This document shows positions 27,424-35,161 of a DNA stretch of 64,000 bases, piece by piece (within the stretch, counting starts at the first letter, position 1; each line of letters begins with the position of its first letter). Under the pieces are notes generated by a model. That model was not told the origin of the DNA. It was given only the letters and a program-made list of their open reading frames with translations, and did not search any database. A program made the position numbers and the translations under genes. The DNA comes from an uncultured Gammaproteobacteria bacterium (lineage in GTDB: Bacteria > Pseudomonadota > Gammaproteobacteria > Pseudomonadales > UBA5518). The stretch covers positions 27,825 through 91,824 of the forward strand of contig CAIYPF010000056.1 in NCBI GenBank assembly GCA_903928015.1, in the 5' to 3' direction.

Positions 27424-28089
27424 TCAGGCAGGCTCAGATGCGATCCGGCGCAACGCCTGTTCGAAGACCTCCACCGGCTGACCGCCCGATATGAGGTACT
27501 TCTGGTTCACGATCACCGCGGGAACAGAGTTGATCCCGGCGCCCGTGAAGAATGCCTCGCGCTCGCGCACCTCGTCGGTGTACCGGCCGCTGCCCAGAAC
27601 CTCCAGGGCCTCGACCGGATCGAGCCCTGCGCTGCCGGCCACACGTGCGAGTACCGCGTGGGAGGAAGGATCCTCGCCATCGCTGAAATAGGCTGCGAGC
27701 AGGGCTTTCTTCAGCGCTTGCTGCCGGCCGGCGGGCACCGTGCCGGGCTCTCCCGCCCAGTGCAGCAGACGGTGCGCGTCGAAGGTGTTGAAGATGCGAT
27801 CGCGACCTTCCAGGCGGAAAACGAATCCCAGTTCGGCACCGCGCTCGCGGATGGTCTCGCGGATGGCGGCGTGCTGCTCGGGGGTGCTGCCGTACTTCTG
27901 CGCCAGATGCTCGGTGATGTCCTGGCCACCGGGAGGCATCTGCGGATTCAGCTCGAAAGGCTGCATATGGATATCGGCGCGCAATCCGCTACCGATGCGA
28001 TCCAGCGCCTGCTCCAGCGCGCTCAAGCCGATGGCGCACCAGGGGCAGGAGATATCGGAGACGAAGTCGATGCGCAGCGTGGTGCTCAT
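27424..28089 (-). CDS. DsbA-family (FrnE-type) oxidoreductase
   Basis: The 221-residue protein has a thioredoxin fold with active site CPWC in DFVSDISCPWCAIG near the N-terminus, an inserted helical domain, and the cis-Pro loop INSVPAVIVN. It ends with ISGGQPVEVFEQALRRI, typical of FrnE/DsbA-like cytoplasmic proteins. No signal peptide is seen from the ATG at 28089. The longer open frame upstream overlaps qhpG and is rejected. It lies 31 bp after qhpG on the same strand. In the cytoplasm it could hold the gamma-subunit cysteines in the right redox state, which is inference. Confidence 0.88.
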   Translation of the reverse strand: MSTTLRIDFVSDISCPWCAIGLSALEQALDRIGSGLRADIHMQPFELNPQMPPGGQDITEHLAQKYGSTPEQHAAIRETIRERGAELGFVFRLEGRDRIFNTFDAHRLLHWAGEPGTVPAGRQQALKKALLAAYFSDGEDPSSHAVLARVAGSAGLDPVEALEVLGSGRYTDEVREREAFFTGAGINSVPAVIVNQKYLISGGQPVEVFEQALRRIASEPA

Positions 28090-28120
28090 GGGCAATACCC
28101 GGCAGGAAGTTTTCCGCAGT

Positions 28121-29473
28121 CTAGTGCGAAGAGTGCTCTCGCACAGCCTGGATCCCGTGACGATTGAACCAGGCCTGCACCTGCTGACGCTGGAGGGGTG
28201 CGGGAGCCGCCTCGGCGATTCTTGCCTCGAGCAGCGCTGCGCGCTCGGCGGGCGACTCGGGCAGATCGCGGAGCAATGGCGCCACCGCCACGCCCTCGAC
28301 ACGCCAGACACCGAGCGGTTGCCCGGTGGTGAGCAGCACCTCGCGTTCACGGATGAGTCCGTCCTCGATCACCGGCCGCAGCGCCGCCCCCTCGATGCGT
28401 TCGGGTTGCACATGCGCGGCGAGCGCATCCGGCCAGAGTGAACGCTCTCGCCAGAAGGATGCGTCGGACCAGCGTGTTTCAGCGGCATGAAAGTCGCGCC
28501 CGATCCGCGCGAAACGCAGGAATGTTTCCTGGAGCCGCGACGAATGGAACGCCACCGCGAGTGCGGCATCGTCCGGCGCGCGGAGCAGCGTGTTGATCAC
28601 GGCGGGCGCGGTTGTGGCAGACGAGAGTGACTGGAAGATTCCGTTGCCGGAGAGCGGGTCCACCGCCATGGCGGCGTCTCCCACGCGCAGGACCCCCCGC
28701 TCCCACGGACGGGCGTGGAGCATGGCGGTACTGGCGCGCGCTGCCGGCGGGCCCTCGGTCACGCAGCCCTCGAGCCATGCAACAGCAGCGGGCAGCGCGG
28801 CAATGCGCGCCCGCGCCCAGTCCGCAAGCCCCGACCGCTTCGGCAGGCCGGGGGTATCTGCAGCCACGCACAGCTGCACGTAGCGTTGCCCGCCGGCGAG
28901 CCGCGCCAGCCAGACCCAGCCCTCGGCGCAGGCAAACACCGCAGAGCCGGGCTGGACCTCAGCCCCCCGCGCGCTCTGCAGCACCGCCAGCGTACCCGGA
29001 CCGCGAAGCCCCACACCCCTGCCCTGCGGCGCCGCGCGCCCGCGCGCTTCCACCACCACGCGGGAGCGCAACACCGTGCCGTCTGCCAGCCGCAGGCCGG
29101 GTGTGTGCTCGTCGTGCAGCACAGCAGCAATGCGCGCCTCGAGCACGCGCACGCCGGACTGCTGAAGATCCTCAATGAGCGCAGCGTCGAAGCCGGGACG
29201 CCAGAGCAGGCTCTCCATGTTCCTGGCGAGGCTCTCGCCGTTCCAGTCCACTACCCGCAGACCCGGCGGAGGAATCTGCTCCAGTGCCCTGCGAAAACCC
29301 GATTGCCGCAGCCCGTCGACCACGCGGCGGGAAATCCCTTCGCAGGCATCGAAGGGCCGCGGCACGCCCACCACACAGACGCCATAGCCGAGCCGCGCGA
29401 GGCCGAGCGCTGTCGCAGCGCCTGCAGGTCCTGCGCCGGCGACGAGCACATCAGCATGAAGGGCGTGGGGCAA
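28121..29473 (-). CDS. qhpG: FAD-dependent tryptophan monooxygenase for quinone cofactor formation
   Basis: The 450-residue flavoprotein has the dinucleotide motif VLVAGAGPAGAATALGLARLG at residues ~9-29, then an active-site and substrate domain of the tryptophan-halogenase/monooxygenase type. The flavin-contact motif is VLRVGDAAMAVDPLSGNGI. It resembles QhpG, which in characterised systems hydroxylates Trp of the crosslinked gamma subunit on the way to CTQ. The start appears to be a TTG at 29473 without a clear ribosome site. Here the gene lies on the opposite strand from qhpADCBFE and in the same direction as the upstream TTQ dehydrogenase genes. Confidence 0.85.
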   Translation of the reverse strand: MPHALHADVLVAGAGPAGAATALGLARLGYGVCVVGVPRPFDACEGISRRVVDGLRQSGFRRALEQIPPPGLRVVDWNGESLARNMESLLWRPGFDAALIEDLQQSGVRVLEARIAAVLHDEHTPGLRLADGTVLRSRVVVEARGRAAPQGRGVGLRGPGTLAVLQSARGAEVQPGSAVFACAEGWVWLARLAGGQRYVQLCVAADTPGLPKRSGLADWARARIAALPAAVAWLEGCVTEGPPAARASTAMLHARPWERGVLRVGDAAMAVDPLSGNGIFQSLSSATTAPAVINTLLRAPDDAALAVAFHSSRLQETFLRFARIGRDFHAAETRWSDASFWRERSLWPDALAAHVQPERIEGAALRPVIEDGLIREREVLLTTGQPLGVWRVEGVAVAPLLRDLPESPAERAALLEARIAEAAPAPLQRQQVQAWFNRHGIQAVREHSSH

Positions 29474-29530
29474 AGGCGACGTCCGGGATTCAGGGGTTGG
29501 CGAATGGGGAGTCTAGCGCCAGTGCGTACC

Positions 29531-29705
29531 GTCGCGGGCATGGCCCGCTCCTACAGAAATACCCGGCAGGAGAGGGCCATGCCCCGACCGAAAACCTCCA
29601 CCGCAGGAGGGGGGCATGCCCCCGACCGAAAACCTCCACCACAGGAGGGGGCCATGCCCCCGACCGAAAACCCCCCACCGCAGGAGGGGGCCATGCCCCC
29701 GATCG
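29531..29705. repeat. REP cluster 2: one inverted unit plus a four-unit tandem array
   Basis: A standard REP unit lies inverted at 29531-29554. It is followed by four tandem units of about 37-39 bp starting near 29567, 29604, 29642 and 29681. The core has drifted from GCGGGCCATGCCCGC to mostly GGGGGCCATGCCCCC, and each unit carries CGACCGAAAACC-type spacers. The array runs to the 3-prime end of the VOC gene. It separates the aau group from qhpG. Confidence 0.88.
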
Positions 29706-29708
29706 GCA

Positions 29709-30167
29709 TCACTCGCTGAAATCGAGCGACATCCTGTTTCCGCCCATGTGCTCGAGCAGTTCGATCACATTGCCGAAGGGATCACGCCCGTAGGCAAAAC
29801 GGTGCGGCGACTCACCGAAGGGCTGCGTGTTGAACGGCACACCGGCCGCAAGCAGCACGGCGTGATCCGCATCGAAGTCATCAGTGGCGAGGGCGATATG
29901 CGAGATGCCCGTGCGGTTCACCGGGCGCAGCGGATCGCCCGCTTCCCGCTCTTTGAATTCGAAGAACTCGATGCAGGAGTTGCCCTTGCGGAGCATGCGG
30001 ATCTTGCACGCGGAATCGGCGAGCCCCAGCGCGCGGGCCATGGGCTCCCAGCCGCTCGGGAGTTCCGCATCCATCACGACGCGGAAGCCAAGCACACCGC
30101 AGTAGAAATCGAGAGCCGTCTGCATATCGGGCACGGCGAGCGCGGGGTGGTGCAGACCAAGGATCAT
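29709..30167 (-). CDS. VOC-family (glyoxalase/dioxygenase fold) protein
   Basis: The 152-residue product has paired beta-alpha-beta-beta-beta modules: HHPALAVPDMQTALDFYCGVLGFRVV at the start and HIALATDDFDADHAVLLAAG in the second half. It ends with the metal-site strand DPFGNVIELLEH. Candidate metal ligands are His6, Glu near residue 68, His near 91 and Glu near 138. Such proteins isomerise or cleave small carbonyl compounds; the substrate is unknown. It follows the small cytochrome gene by 9 bp, so it is probably the last gene of the aau transcript. Confidence 0.88.
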   Translation of the reverse strand: MILGLHHPALAVPDMQTALDFYCGVLGFRVVMDAELPSGWEPMARALGLADSACKIRMLRKGNSCIEFFEFKEREAGDPLRPVNRTGISHIALATDDFDADHAVLLAAGVPFNTQPFGESPHRFAYGRDPFGNVIELLEHMGGNRMSLDFSE

Positions 30168-30176
30168 GAGGTGAGC

Positions 30177-30620
30177 TCAGTAGGTCGTGGGGATGCCGGC
30201 TGCTGCAGCAAGAGGGGTGCGCGCGGCCTGCACATTGTCCAGCGGCCTGGCGGCGCGCGCCCGCGCCACTTCTGCGGCATCGAAGGGAACGAAACCCTCG
30301 GGCAGGCCGCGCGGATCGAGCGTGGCCAACATCCAGTTGTAGACGCGCGCGAGTCGCTGGTCGTCGAGCGCGGACAAGGAGGCACCCGGCACCCGAAGCA
30401 GGAATTCCCGGCCACCAGGCGTGCCGAGCAGAGCCCGCATGGACACGCGCAAATCGGGAACCTTGCCGGGATACCCGCTGCCGTCGCCCACATGGCAACC
30501 CTGACAACGCAGGATGTAATCGACCTGCGGGCTCTCGTCAGCCCGCAGCCCGGCCGTCGGCATCAACAGCGCCGCGGAGGCAAGTAGCGCGCACAGCACG
30601 AAACGCCTCACAGCGGCCAT
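30177..30620 (-). CDS. Small periplasmic monoheme cytochrome c (aau orf-2-like)
   Basis: The 147-residue product has a signal peptide (residues 1-27, cut near GLRADES) and one heme site, CQGCH, in YILRCQGCHVGDGSGYPG. A methionine downstream, possibly in VSMRALLG, may be the sixth ligand. A small periplasmic monoheme cytochrome directly after the A gene is known from the aromatic amine dehydrogenase locus of Alcaligenes faecalis. It lies 5 bp after aauA and is the best candidate electron carrier for the dehydrogenase, since no azurin or amicyanin gene is present in the window. Confidence 0.88.
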   Translation of the reverse strand: MAAVRRFVLCALLASAALLMPTAGLRADESPQVDYILRCQGCHVGDGSGYPGKVPDLRVSMRALLGTPGGREFLLRVPGASLSALDDQRLARVYNWMLATLDPRGLPEGFVPFDAAEVARARAARPLDNVQAARTPLAAAAGIPTTY

Positions 30621-30625
30621 GGCGC

Positions 30626-31153
30626 TTACTTCTTGGGGTCGATCGCCAAGCCCACCACGATGGCAGTGGAGCAGTTGTAGATCGCGCTCTTGGTGCCGAG
30701 GCACCAGTTGAGGTCGTTCGAGAGATCCGGGCGGTAGATCGGACGGTCGATCTTGTTCGCATTGCAAAGGCAGGTGCCGCAGGAGCTTTTGCCGCAGCAG
30801 TCGTTGTAGGAAATGATGTAGTGCTTGCCGTCTGCGGGATTCAGGCAGGTGCCGATCCAGGTGATCGGTGACATCTCGGTGCCGGGCGGGCACTCGTTCT
30901 GGCTGCCGCCACAGCAGGAGCAGAGGAATCCGTCGATGGCGCAATAGCGCCAGTAGTCGCAGGAGGCGGGATCGCCCGGGTCCGCCGGCATACCCGGTGC
31001 GCCGTCCGCGGCCGAGGCGCGAGCCACCGGCAGTAGCGGCAACGCTGCAGTGCCCACCAGCATGGATCCCAGCCCGCGCAGCACGCCACGGCGGGAGCTG
31101 TGCTGCGCCACGCGCCTTGCGCTGCCTTCCATCAGTTTGTCGAGCCAGTTCAT
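30626..31153 (-). CDS. aauA: TTQ-dependent amine dehydrogenase light chain
   Basis: The 175-residue precursor has a twin-arginine signal (SSRRGVLRGLGSMLVGTAA at ~19-37), as in methylamine and aromatic amine dehydrogenase light chains. The mature part is cysteine-rich (CDYWRYCAIDGFLCSCCGG). The TTQ-forming tryptophans are conserved: Trp99 in ITWIGTC and Trp150 in DLNWCLG. The catalytic Asp118 is in YNDCCG. TTQ forms by oxygenation of the first Trp and crosslinking to the second. The ATG overlaps the aauD stop (ATGA). Whether the substrate is methylamine or an aromatic amine cannot be read directly; gene order favours the aau type. Confidence 0.95.
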   Translation of the reverse strand: MNWLDKLMEGSARRVAQHSSRRGVLRGLGSMLVGTAALPLLPVARASAADGAPGMPADPGDPASCDYWRYCAIDGFLCSCCGGSQNECPPGTEMSPITWIGTCLNPADGKHYIISYNDCCGKSSCGTCLCNANKIDRPIYRPDLSNDLNWCLGTKSAIYNCSTAIVVGLAIDPKK

Positions 31154-31746
31154 CTGCCTGATCTCCCCACGTATTCTTGGATGGATGCCACCTTGCGCTC
31201 CTTGGCCTCGAACAGGCTGTCCAGGTGTTCGCGCGAGTTCACGATGCCGAGCGAGGCGATGCGCCCCTGCTCGTCGACAAGTACGCCGTAAGGCAGCTTT
31301 GACACACCGTAGCTGCGGCCCAGCACTTCCGATAACAGATACGGGTAGCCCTCGAGCCCGTGGCGGCGCACCAGCTCGGCGTGCAGCGTGGTGTCCCCGT
31401 CGCTGGCGAAGACCAGATCGAGCCAGTCGCGCTCCGCGCGCGCTGCGGAAAGCAGAGCGGGCAGCAGCGATTTGCAGAGCGGGCAATCGGGCGCGAGGAA
31501 AAACAGCAACTGGCTGCGGCCCGCTGCGGGGACGCCGGCCTCGAAGGTGCCGCCGTCCAGACGCGGTGCCGGGACCCGCGGAGCCTCCTGCCCCACGCCA
31601 AGTTTGCGGTTGAGCATCAGTGCGCCTGCAGGCGCAACGCGCTCGTAGAGAACGCCGATCTGCCGCACCAGCGCGAAGATCACCACCGCCATCACGAGCA
31701 CCACGATCCACAGCAGCACGGAGGACACGAGCAGCGCCTGGTTCAT
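31150..31746 (-). CDS. aauD: Thioredoxin-like light-chain maturation protein MauD/AauD
   Basis: The 198-residue product has an N-terminal membrane anchor (residues ~5-27) and a periplasmic thioredoxin-like domain with CPLC in FFLAPDCPLCKSLLP. In MADH systems MauD is needed for disulfide formation or isomerisation in the light chain, which has many disulfides. Both ends overlap neighbours by ATGA (aauE upstream, aauA downstream), which fits tight co-translation. The start at 31746 removes an upstream extension that lacks a signal-like sequence. Confidence 0.92.
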   Translation of the reverse strand: MNQALLVSSVLLWIVVLVMAVVIFALVRQIGVLYERVAPAGALMLNRKLGVGQEAPRVPAPRLDGGTFEAGVPAAGRSQLLFFLAPDCPLCKSLLPALLSAARAERDWLDLVFASDGDTTLHAELVRRHGLEGYPYLLSEVLGRSYGVSKLPYGVLVDEQGRIASLGIVNSREHLDSLFEAKERKVASIQEYVGRSGR

Positions 31747-32270
31747 CGCAGGCGCTCCAGCAACTGACGGTTGGCAAGCAGGCCGTTCACGCTGGCGTAA
31801 AGCAGCGCCACGACCGCGGCGCAAAAGAGCGCGAACAACCAGCCCGACCAGTGGGAGGGCACGGCCGGAGAGGCCGCAGCGACGAGGGCGGCGGCGACGA
31901 GAAGGGCGTTTCGCATGGGCAGCGCGACACTCAGGCGCTGCGACTGCCCCGTCCCTGCGCAGCCGCAGTCGATATCACGGCGCCCACGCAGGAGATTGAC
32001 CGTGATCGCCACGCCATAGGCGCCGATGATCGCCGCAGCACAAAGCAAGGCCGGCACCCGGGCAAAGGGCAGGAGCAGGAGTACTGCGAGCGCCACCTCG
32101 AACACCGCGAGCGGCCGCGCGAGCAAGGCGCCCGCACCGTCCGGAAGCAAGCGGTAGTCGTCGATATGCGCCGCGGTGAGTGCCACGTCGCGCAACTTGC
32201 CGAGACCGGCGTCGAGCAGCACCCAACCGAGCAGCAGGACGAGGCCGAGCGCGATCACGGGATCCACCAT
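31743..32270 (-). CDS. aauE: Integral membrane maturation protein MauE/AauE
   Basis: The ~175-residue protein has four predicted membrane helices and a DoxX/MauE-like fold. A conserved cysteine pair, DIDCGCAG, lies between helices 3 and 4, with RLPLARPLAVFEVALAVLLLLP-type segments before it. MauE works with MauD in forming light-chain disulfides, probably feeding electrons into or out of the membrane. I use the ATG at 32270; a GTG at 32282, three bases from the aauB stop, is an equally possible start. Confidence 0.9.
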   Translation of the reverse strand: MVDPVIALGLVLLLGWVLLDAGLGKLRDVALTAAHIDDYRLLPDGAGALLARPLAVFEVALAVLLLLPFARVPALLCAAAIIGAYGVAITVNLLRGRRDIDCGCAGTGQSQRLSVALPMRNALLVAAALVAAASPAVPSHWSGWLFALFCAAVVALLYASVNGLLANRQLLERLR

Positions 32271-32285
32271 GGGCAGTGTCACGTC

Positions 32286-33443
32286 TCAGGGTGCAGGGAA
32301 GACGAGGAACGGCGTCTCGGCGCCGAAATCTGCAAGCGTGCGGAGCCATTGGCCACTCAGCGCGTCGTAGACGTCCAGCACGAAGGCGCCCGTCTCGTTG
32401 TTGCCCACAGCGACCATCAGGGGCTTGTCGTCACGGGTAAGCATGATCGACATAGCCGGATGCTTCAGCGTGATACGCCGCTCGCGCTTCTTCGAGGCGG
32501 GGTCGAAAACCCAGGCCTCGGTGCCGGAATCCTGGTGCGAGGATTTCTCGCCCTTCACATGGAAGAGCATATAGATCCTGCCCGTGGAATCGGTGTCGAG
32601 GAACTGCCAGCCGCCAGGGCGCCAGCCGGCCTCGCGGTCTGCAGCGTCGAGCAGGGACCAGGGCTTGCCCGGCTTGGCAACGTCACCGCGGAAATCGACG
32701 GGCAACATCTGGCCACCAAAGGTCGGGAACCAGCCCATGCCGGCGTGCCGCGCGGGCTTCTCGAACAGCGGATCGGCCTCCACGTCCAGGGCCGGCTTGC
32801 CCCGCACTTCTTTCTTGAGCTTGCCGTTCTCGTCGAGTTGCACGCTGAAGAAAGCGCCGTCGGCGCAGAGCGAACTGAAGCCGCGCTTGCCAGTGGGGTA
32901 CATGAGCGCGCAGCCGGGAATCGGCACCTCGGTGGCGATGGCGCGCTTCTCGAGATCCACCACCCAGACCGAACTGCCCGGGTTGAAATTGAACGACAGC
33001 GCGAAGCGGTCGTCTCCGATCACCTGCACGGCGTGCACCTGCGGCAAGCCGCTGAAACGCTTGCCGCCCGGCAAGACCACCTCGCCCGTCGGCGCCAGGG
33101 TGGACTGGTCGTAGATAGTGAAGACGTCGGTGCGCTCACCGCGCTGGCCGCGGGAATAGAAACTCTCCGAGACGTAGAGTTCCTTACGCGCACGCGAGGT
33201 CGCGAACCCGCCCATGAAGCCATGGTTGATCATGCCCTTGTACTGGGCTGCGCCGGTTTCGGCGTCCGCGTCGAGCACCACCACCTTGCCATCGCTCATG
33301 TGGAAGAACGCCCCGTCGTGGGCGAGGATCCAGTGCGGCGGATACGGCGCCGGCAGCGTGCGGATGATGCCGGTCTTTTCTGCGGGCAACTCGGCATGCA
33401 CGAGCGCGGCTCCGAGCAGCAGGAGGCCGATCCACTTCTTCAT
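32286..33443 (-). CDS. aauB: TTQ-dependent amine dehydrogenase heavy chain (beta-propeller)
   Basis: The 385-residue periplasmic subunit has a signal peptide (MKKWIGLLLLGAALVHA) and the propeller typical of MADH/AADH heavy chains. Recognisable stretches are YSRGQRGERTDVFTIYD, ADREAGWRPGGWQFLD and a Cys pair near GCALMY and SSLCADG. The heavy chain caps the TTQ light chain in an alpha2beta2 tetramer and shapes the substrate pocket. GAGGAAT lies 7 bp before the ATG. It is 54 bp after the aldehyde dehydrogenase gene and leads the B-E-D-A order. MADH-like and AADH-like features are mixed, so substrate is open. Confidence 0.93.
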   Translation of the reverse strand: MKKWIGLLLLGAALVHAELPAEKTGIIRTLPAPYPPHWILAHDGAFFHMSDGKVVVLDADAETGAAQYKGMINHGFMGGFATSRARKELYVSESFYSRGQRGERTDVFTIYDQSTLAPTGEVVLPGGKRFSGLPQVHAVQVIGDDRFALSFNFNPGSSVWVVDLEKRAIATEVPIPGCALMYPTGKRGFSSLCADGAFFSVQLDENGKLKKEVRGKPALDVEADPLFEKPARHAGMGWFPTFGGQMLPVDFRGDVAKPGKPWSLLDAADREAGWRPGGWQFLDTDSTGRIYMLFHVKGEKSSHQDSGTEAWVFDPASKKRERRITLKHPAMSIMLTRDDKPLMVAVGNNETGAFVLDVYDALSGQWLRTLADFGAETPFLVFPAP

Positions 33444-33497
33444 GTCTGATTCCTCACGAAACCGGTTGAACCGAGCCTGACAGCGATAGTGCCGCGC

Positions 33498-34919
33498 TCA
33501 GGTCTTGTCGATGCTGATCACCTGGATGTCGGTGTACTCGGCGAGACCTTCCTCGCCGAACTCCACACCCATACCCGAGGACTTCACGCCGCCCATGGGT
33601 ACATTCGGTGCGATGGCCGCGTGCTTGTTGACCCAGACCGTTCCACATTCGAGACGGGCCGCAACTGCAGCTGCCACCGTGAGATCCGTGGACCACACCG
33701 AGCCACTCAGCCCGAACTCGCTCGCGTTTGCGCGTGCAATCACTTCGTCCAGATCGCTGTAACGGATCACCGGAAGGACCGGGCCGAACTGCTCCTCGTC
33801 CACTAGGCGGGTGCCATCCGTGACATCGGCCACGACGGTGAGCGGATAGAAATTGCCCTGGCCTCCGGTGGGCGAACCGCCGCAGAGGATGCGCGCACCG
33901 TGCGCCTTGGCGTCTTCGACCAGCGCGTTCACCTTGTCGAACTGCATACGGTTCTGCAGCGGGCCCATCATGCTCGACTCGTCCAGACCGTTGCCCACGG
34001 GCGTGGCCTGCGCGATGCCGGCAAGCGCCTGGCACATCGGCTCGTAGAGGCTGTCGTGAACGTAGAGGCGCTTGATGGCCGCGCATGTCTGCCCGGAGTT
34101 GATGAAGGCACCGCCGAAGATCTTGGGCGCCATGGCCGCCACATCGGCGCCCGGCAGCACGATGGCGGCGTCGTTGCCGCCGAGTTCAAGCGTCAGGCGC
34201 TTGAGGTTGCCTGCCGCGCTCGCCATCACCTTCTTACCGGTGGCGCAGGAGCCGGTGAACACGATCTTCTTGATGCCGGGGTGTTCGGTCATCCACTGCC
34301 CGAGCTCATCGGGGCCGGTTACCGCGTTCAGCACGCCGGGCGGCAGCACCTCGTTGATGAGCTCCACCATGCGCAGCGTCCCGAGGGGCGTGTAGGGAGA
34401 GGGCTTGATCACCACGGTGTTGCCGGTGCGGATTGCGGGCACCACATGCCAGATCGCGATCATCAGCGGCCAGTTCCAGGGCGTGATGGAGCCCTCCACG
34501 CCGAGCGGGCGGCGGTGGATCTCGACACGGCTCTGCGGGGTGTCTTCCAGCACCTTGACCGGCAGTTCAAAGGAGGCCTGTGCACCCGCCCAGGCCATGC
34601 AGGCACCGAGCTCGAACTCCGAACCCATGCCCTTCAGAGGTTTGCCCTGCTCCATCGTGAGCAGCCGCGAGAGCTCGCCCGCGTGTGCCTGCAACACGCC
34701 CACGATATCGAGGCAGGCCTGCTTGCGCCGCGCCTCGGGCTCCTTGCTCCACGTGGCGAAGGCGCGTTCGGCCGCAGCAACAGCCTGATCGAGTTGTTCG
34801 CGCGTGGCGACGGGCGCCCGGCCCACCACCTCGCCAGTGGCGGGATTCGGTACGGCGAATGAGGCGAGCGTAGGGACTTTGTGGTTGTCGATGATCAGGC
34901 CGTAATCAGGCGTGGGCAG
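33498..34919 (-). CDS. NAD(P)-dependent aldehyde dehydrogenase (start codon uncertain)
   Basis: The product is about 473 residues. Class ALDH motifs are present: TPWNWPL, the glutamate in TLELGGNDAAIVLPG, the nucleophile in FINSGQTCAA, and EEQFGPVLPV near the C-terminus. It should oxidise the aldehyde made by the amine dehydrogenases to an acid. The N-terminal family region (GLIIDNHKV, then FAVPNPATGEVVG) is in frame but has no ATG, GTG or TTG after the upstream TGA. Only CTG codons are available (34919 and 34898), with GGAG just before the first. A GTG start at 34829-34832 would cut off the N-terminal strand. It is the first gene of the aau group. Confidence 0.88.
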   Translation of the reverse strand: MPTPDYGLIIDNHKVPTLASFAVPNPATGEVVGRAPVATREQLDQAVAAAERAFATWSKEPEARRKQACLDIVGVLQAHAGELSRLLTMEQGKPLKGMGSEFELGACMAWAGAQASFELPVKVLEDTPQSRVEIHRRPLGVEGSITPWNWPLMIAIWHVVPAIRTGNTVVIKPSPYTPLGTLRMVELINEVLPPGVLNAVTGPDELGQWMTEHPGIKKIVFTGSCATGKKVMASAAGNLKRLTLELGGNDAAIVLPGADVAAMAPKIFGGAFINSGQTCAAIKRLYVHDSLYEPMCQALAGIAQATPVGNGLDESSMMGPLQNRMQFDKVNALVEDAKAHGARILCGGSPTGGQGNFYPLTVVADVTDGTRLVDEEQFGPVLPVIRYSDLDEVIARANASEFGLSGSVWSTDLTVAAAVAARLECGTVWVNKHAAIAPNVPMGGVKSSGMGVEFGEEGLAEYTDIQVISIDKT

Positions 34920-35161
34920 GCACTCCGGGTTTCAGCCTCGAAGACTATCAGGGCCGGCGCCGCAATGGCCGGTCTGACAGTGAACAGTCGCTTGAATCTG
35001 CGCGAAGTTTTGCCTTTGCCCGGAAGAAACTCAATCGCCCGCGCAGATCCCGATCACTACGCGCACGATCATGACCGGCTTTTTGAGGCACAAAAGAAAA
35101 CGCCCGCGGGGTTAGCCGCGGGCGTTCGGGTGGCCACGAGGGCCACCTCGGACCACAGGGA
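34920..35161. other. Intergenic region between ALDH gene and third TonB receptor gene
   Basis: These 242 bp should hold the promoter of the ALDH-aau group (minus strand, near 34920-35080) and the terminator of the receptor gene, listed separately. I saw no small gene or clear operator. Confidence 0.5.
35091..35124 (-). terminator. Rho-independent terminator of the third TonB receptor gene
   Basis: A perfect 9-bp stem, CGCCCGCGG/CCGCGGGCG (35101-35124), closes on a 6-base loop. On the minus strand it is followed by TTTTCTTTTG. It lies about 37 bp past the receptor stop. Confidence 0.87.

Noticed and set aside
28121..33443. MauG-like diheme enzyme for TTQ formation
   Set aside because: No gene with two CxxCH motifs occurs in the aau group; the only diheme protein is QhpA, whose layout is that of the alpha subunit.
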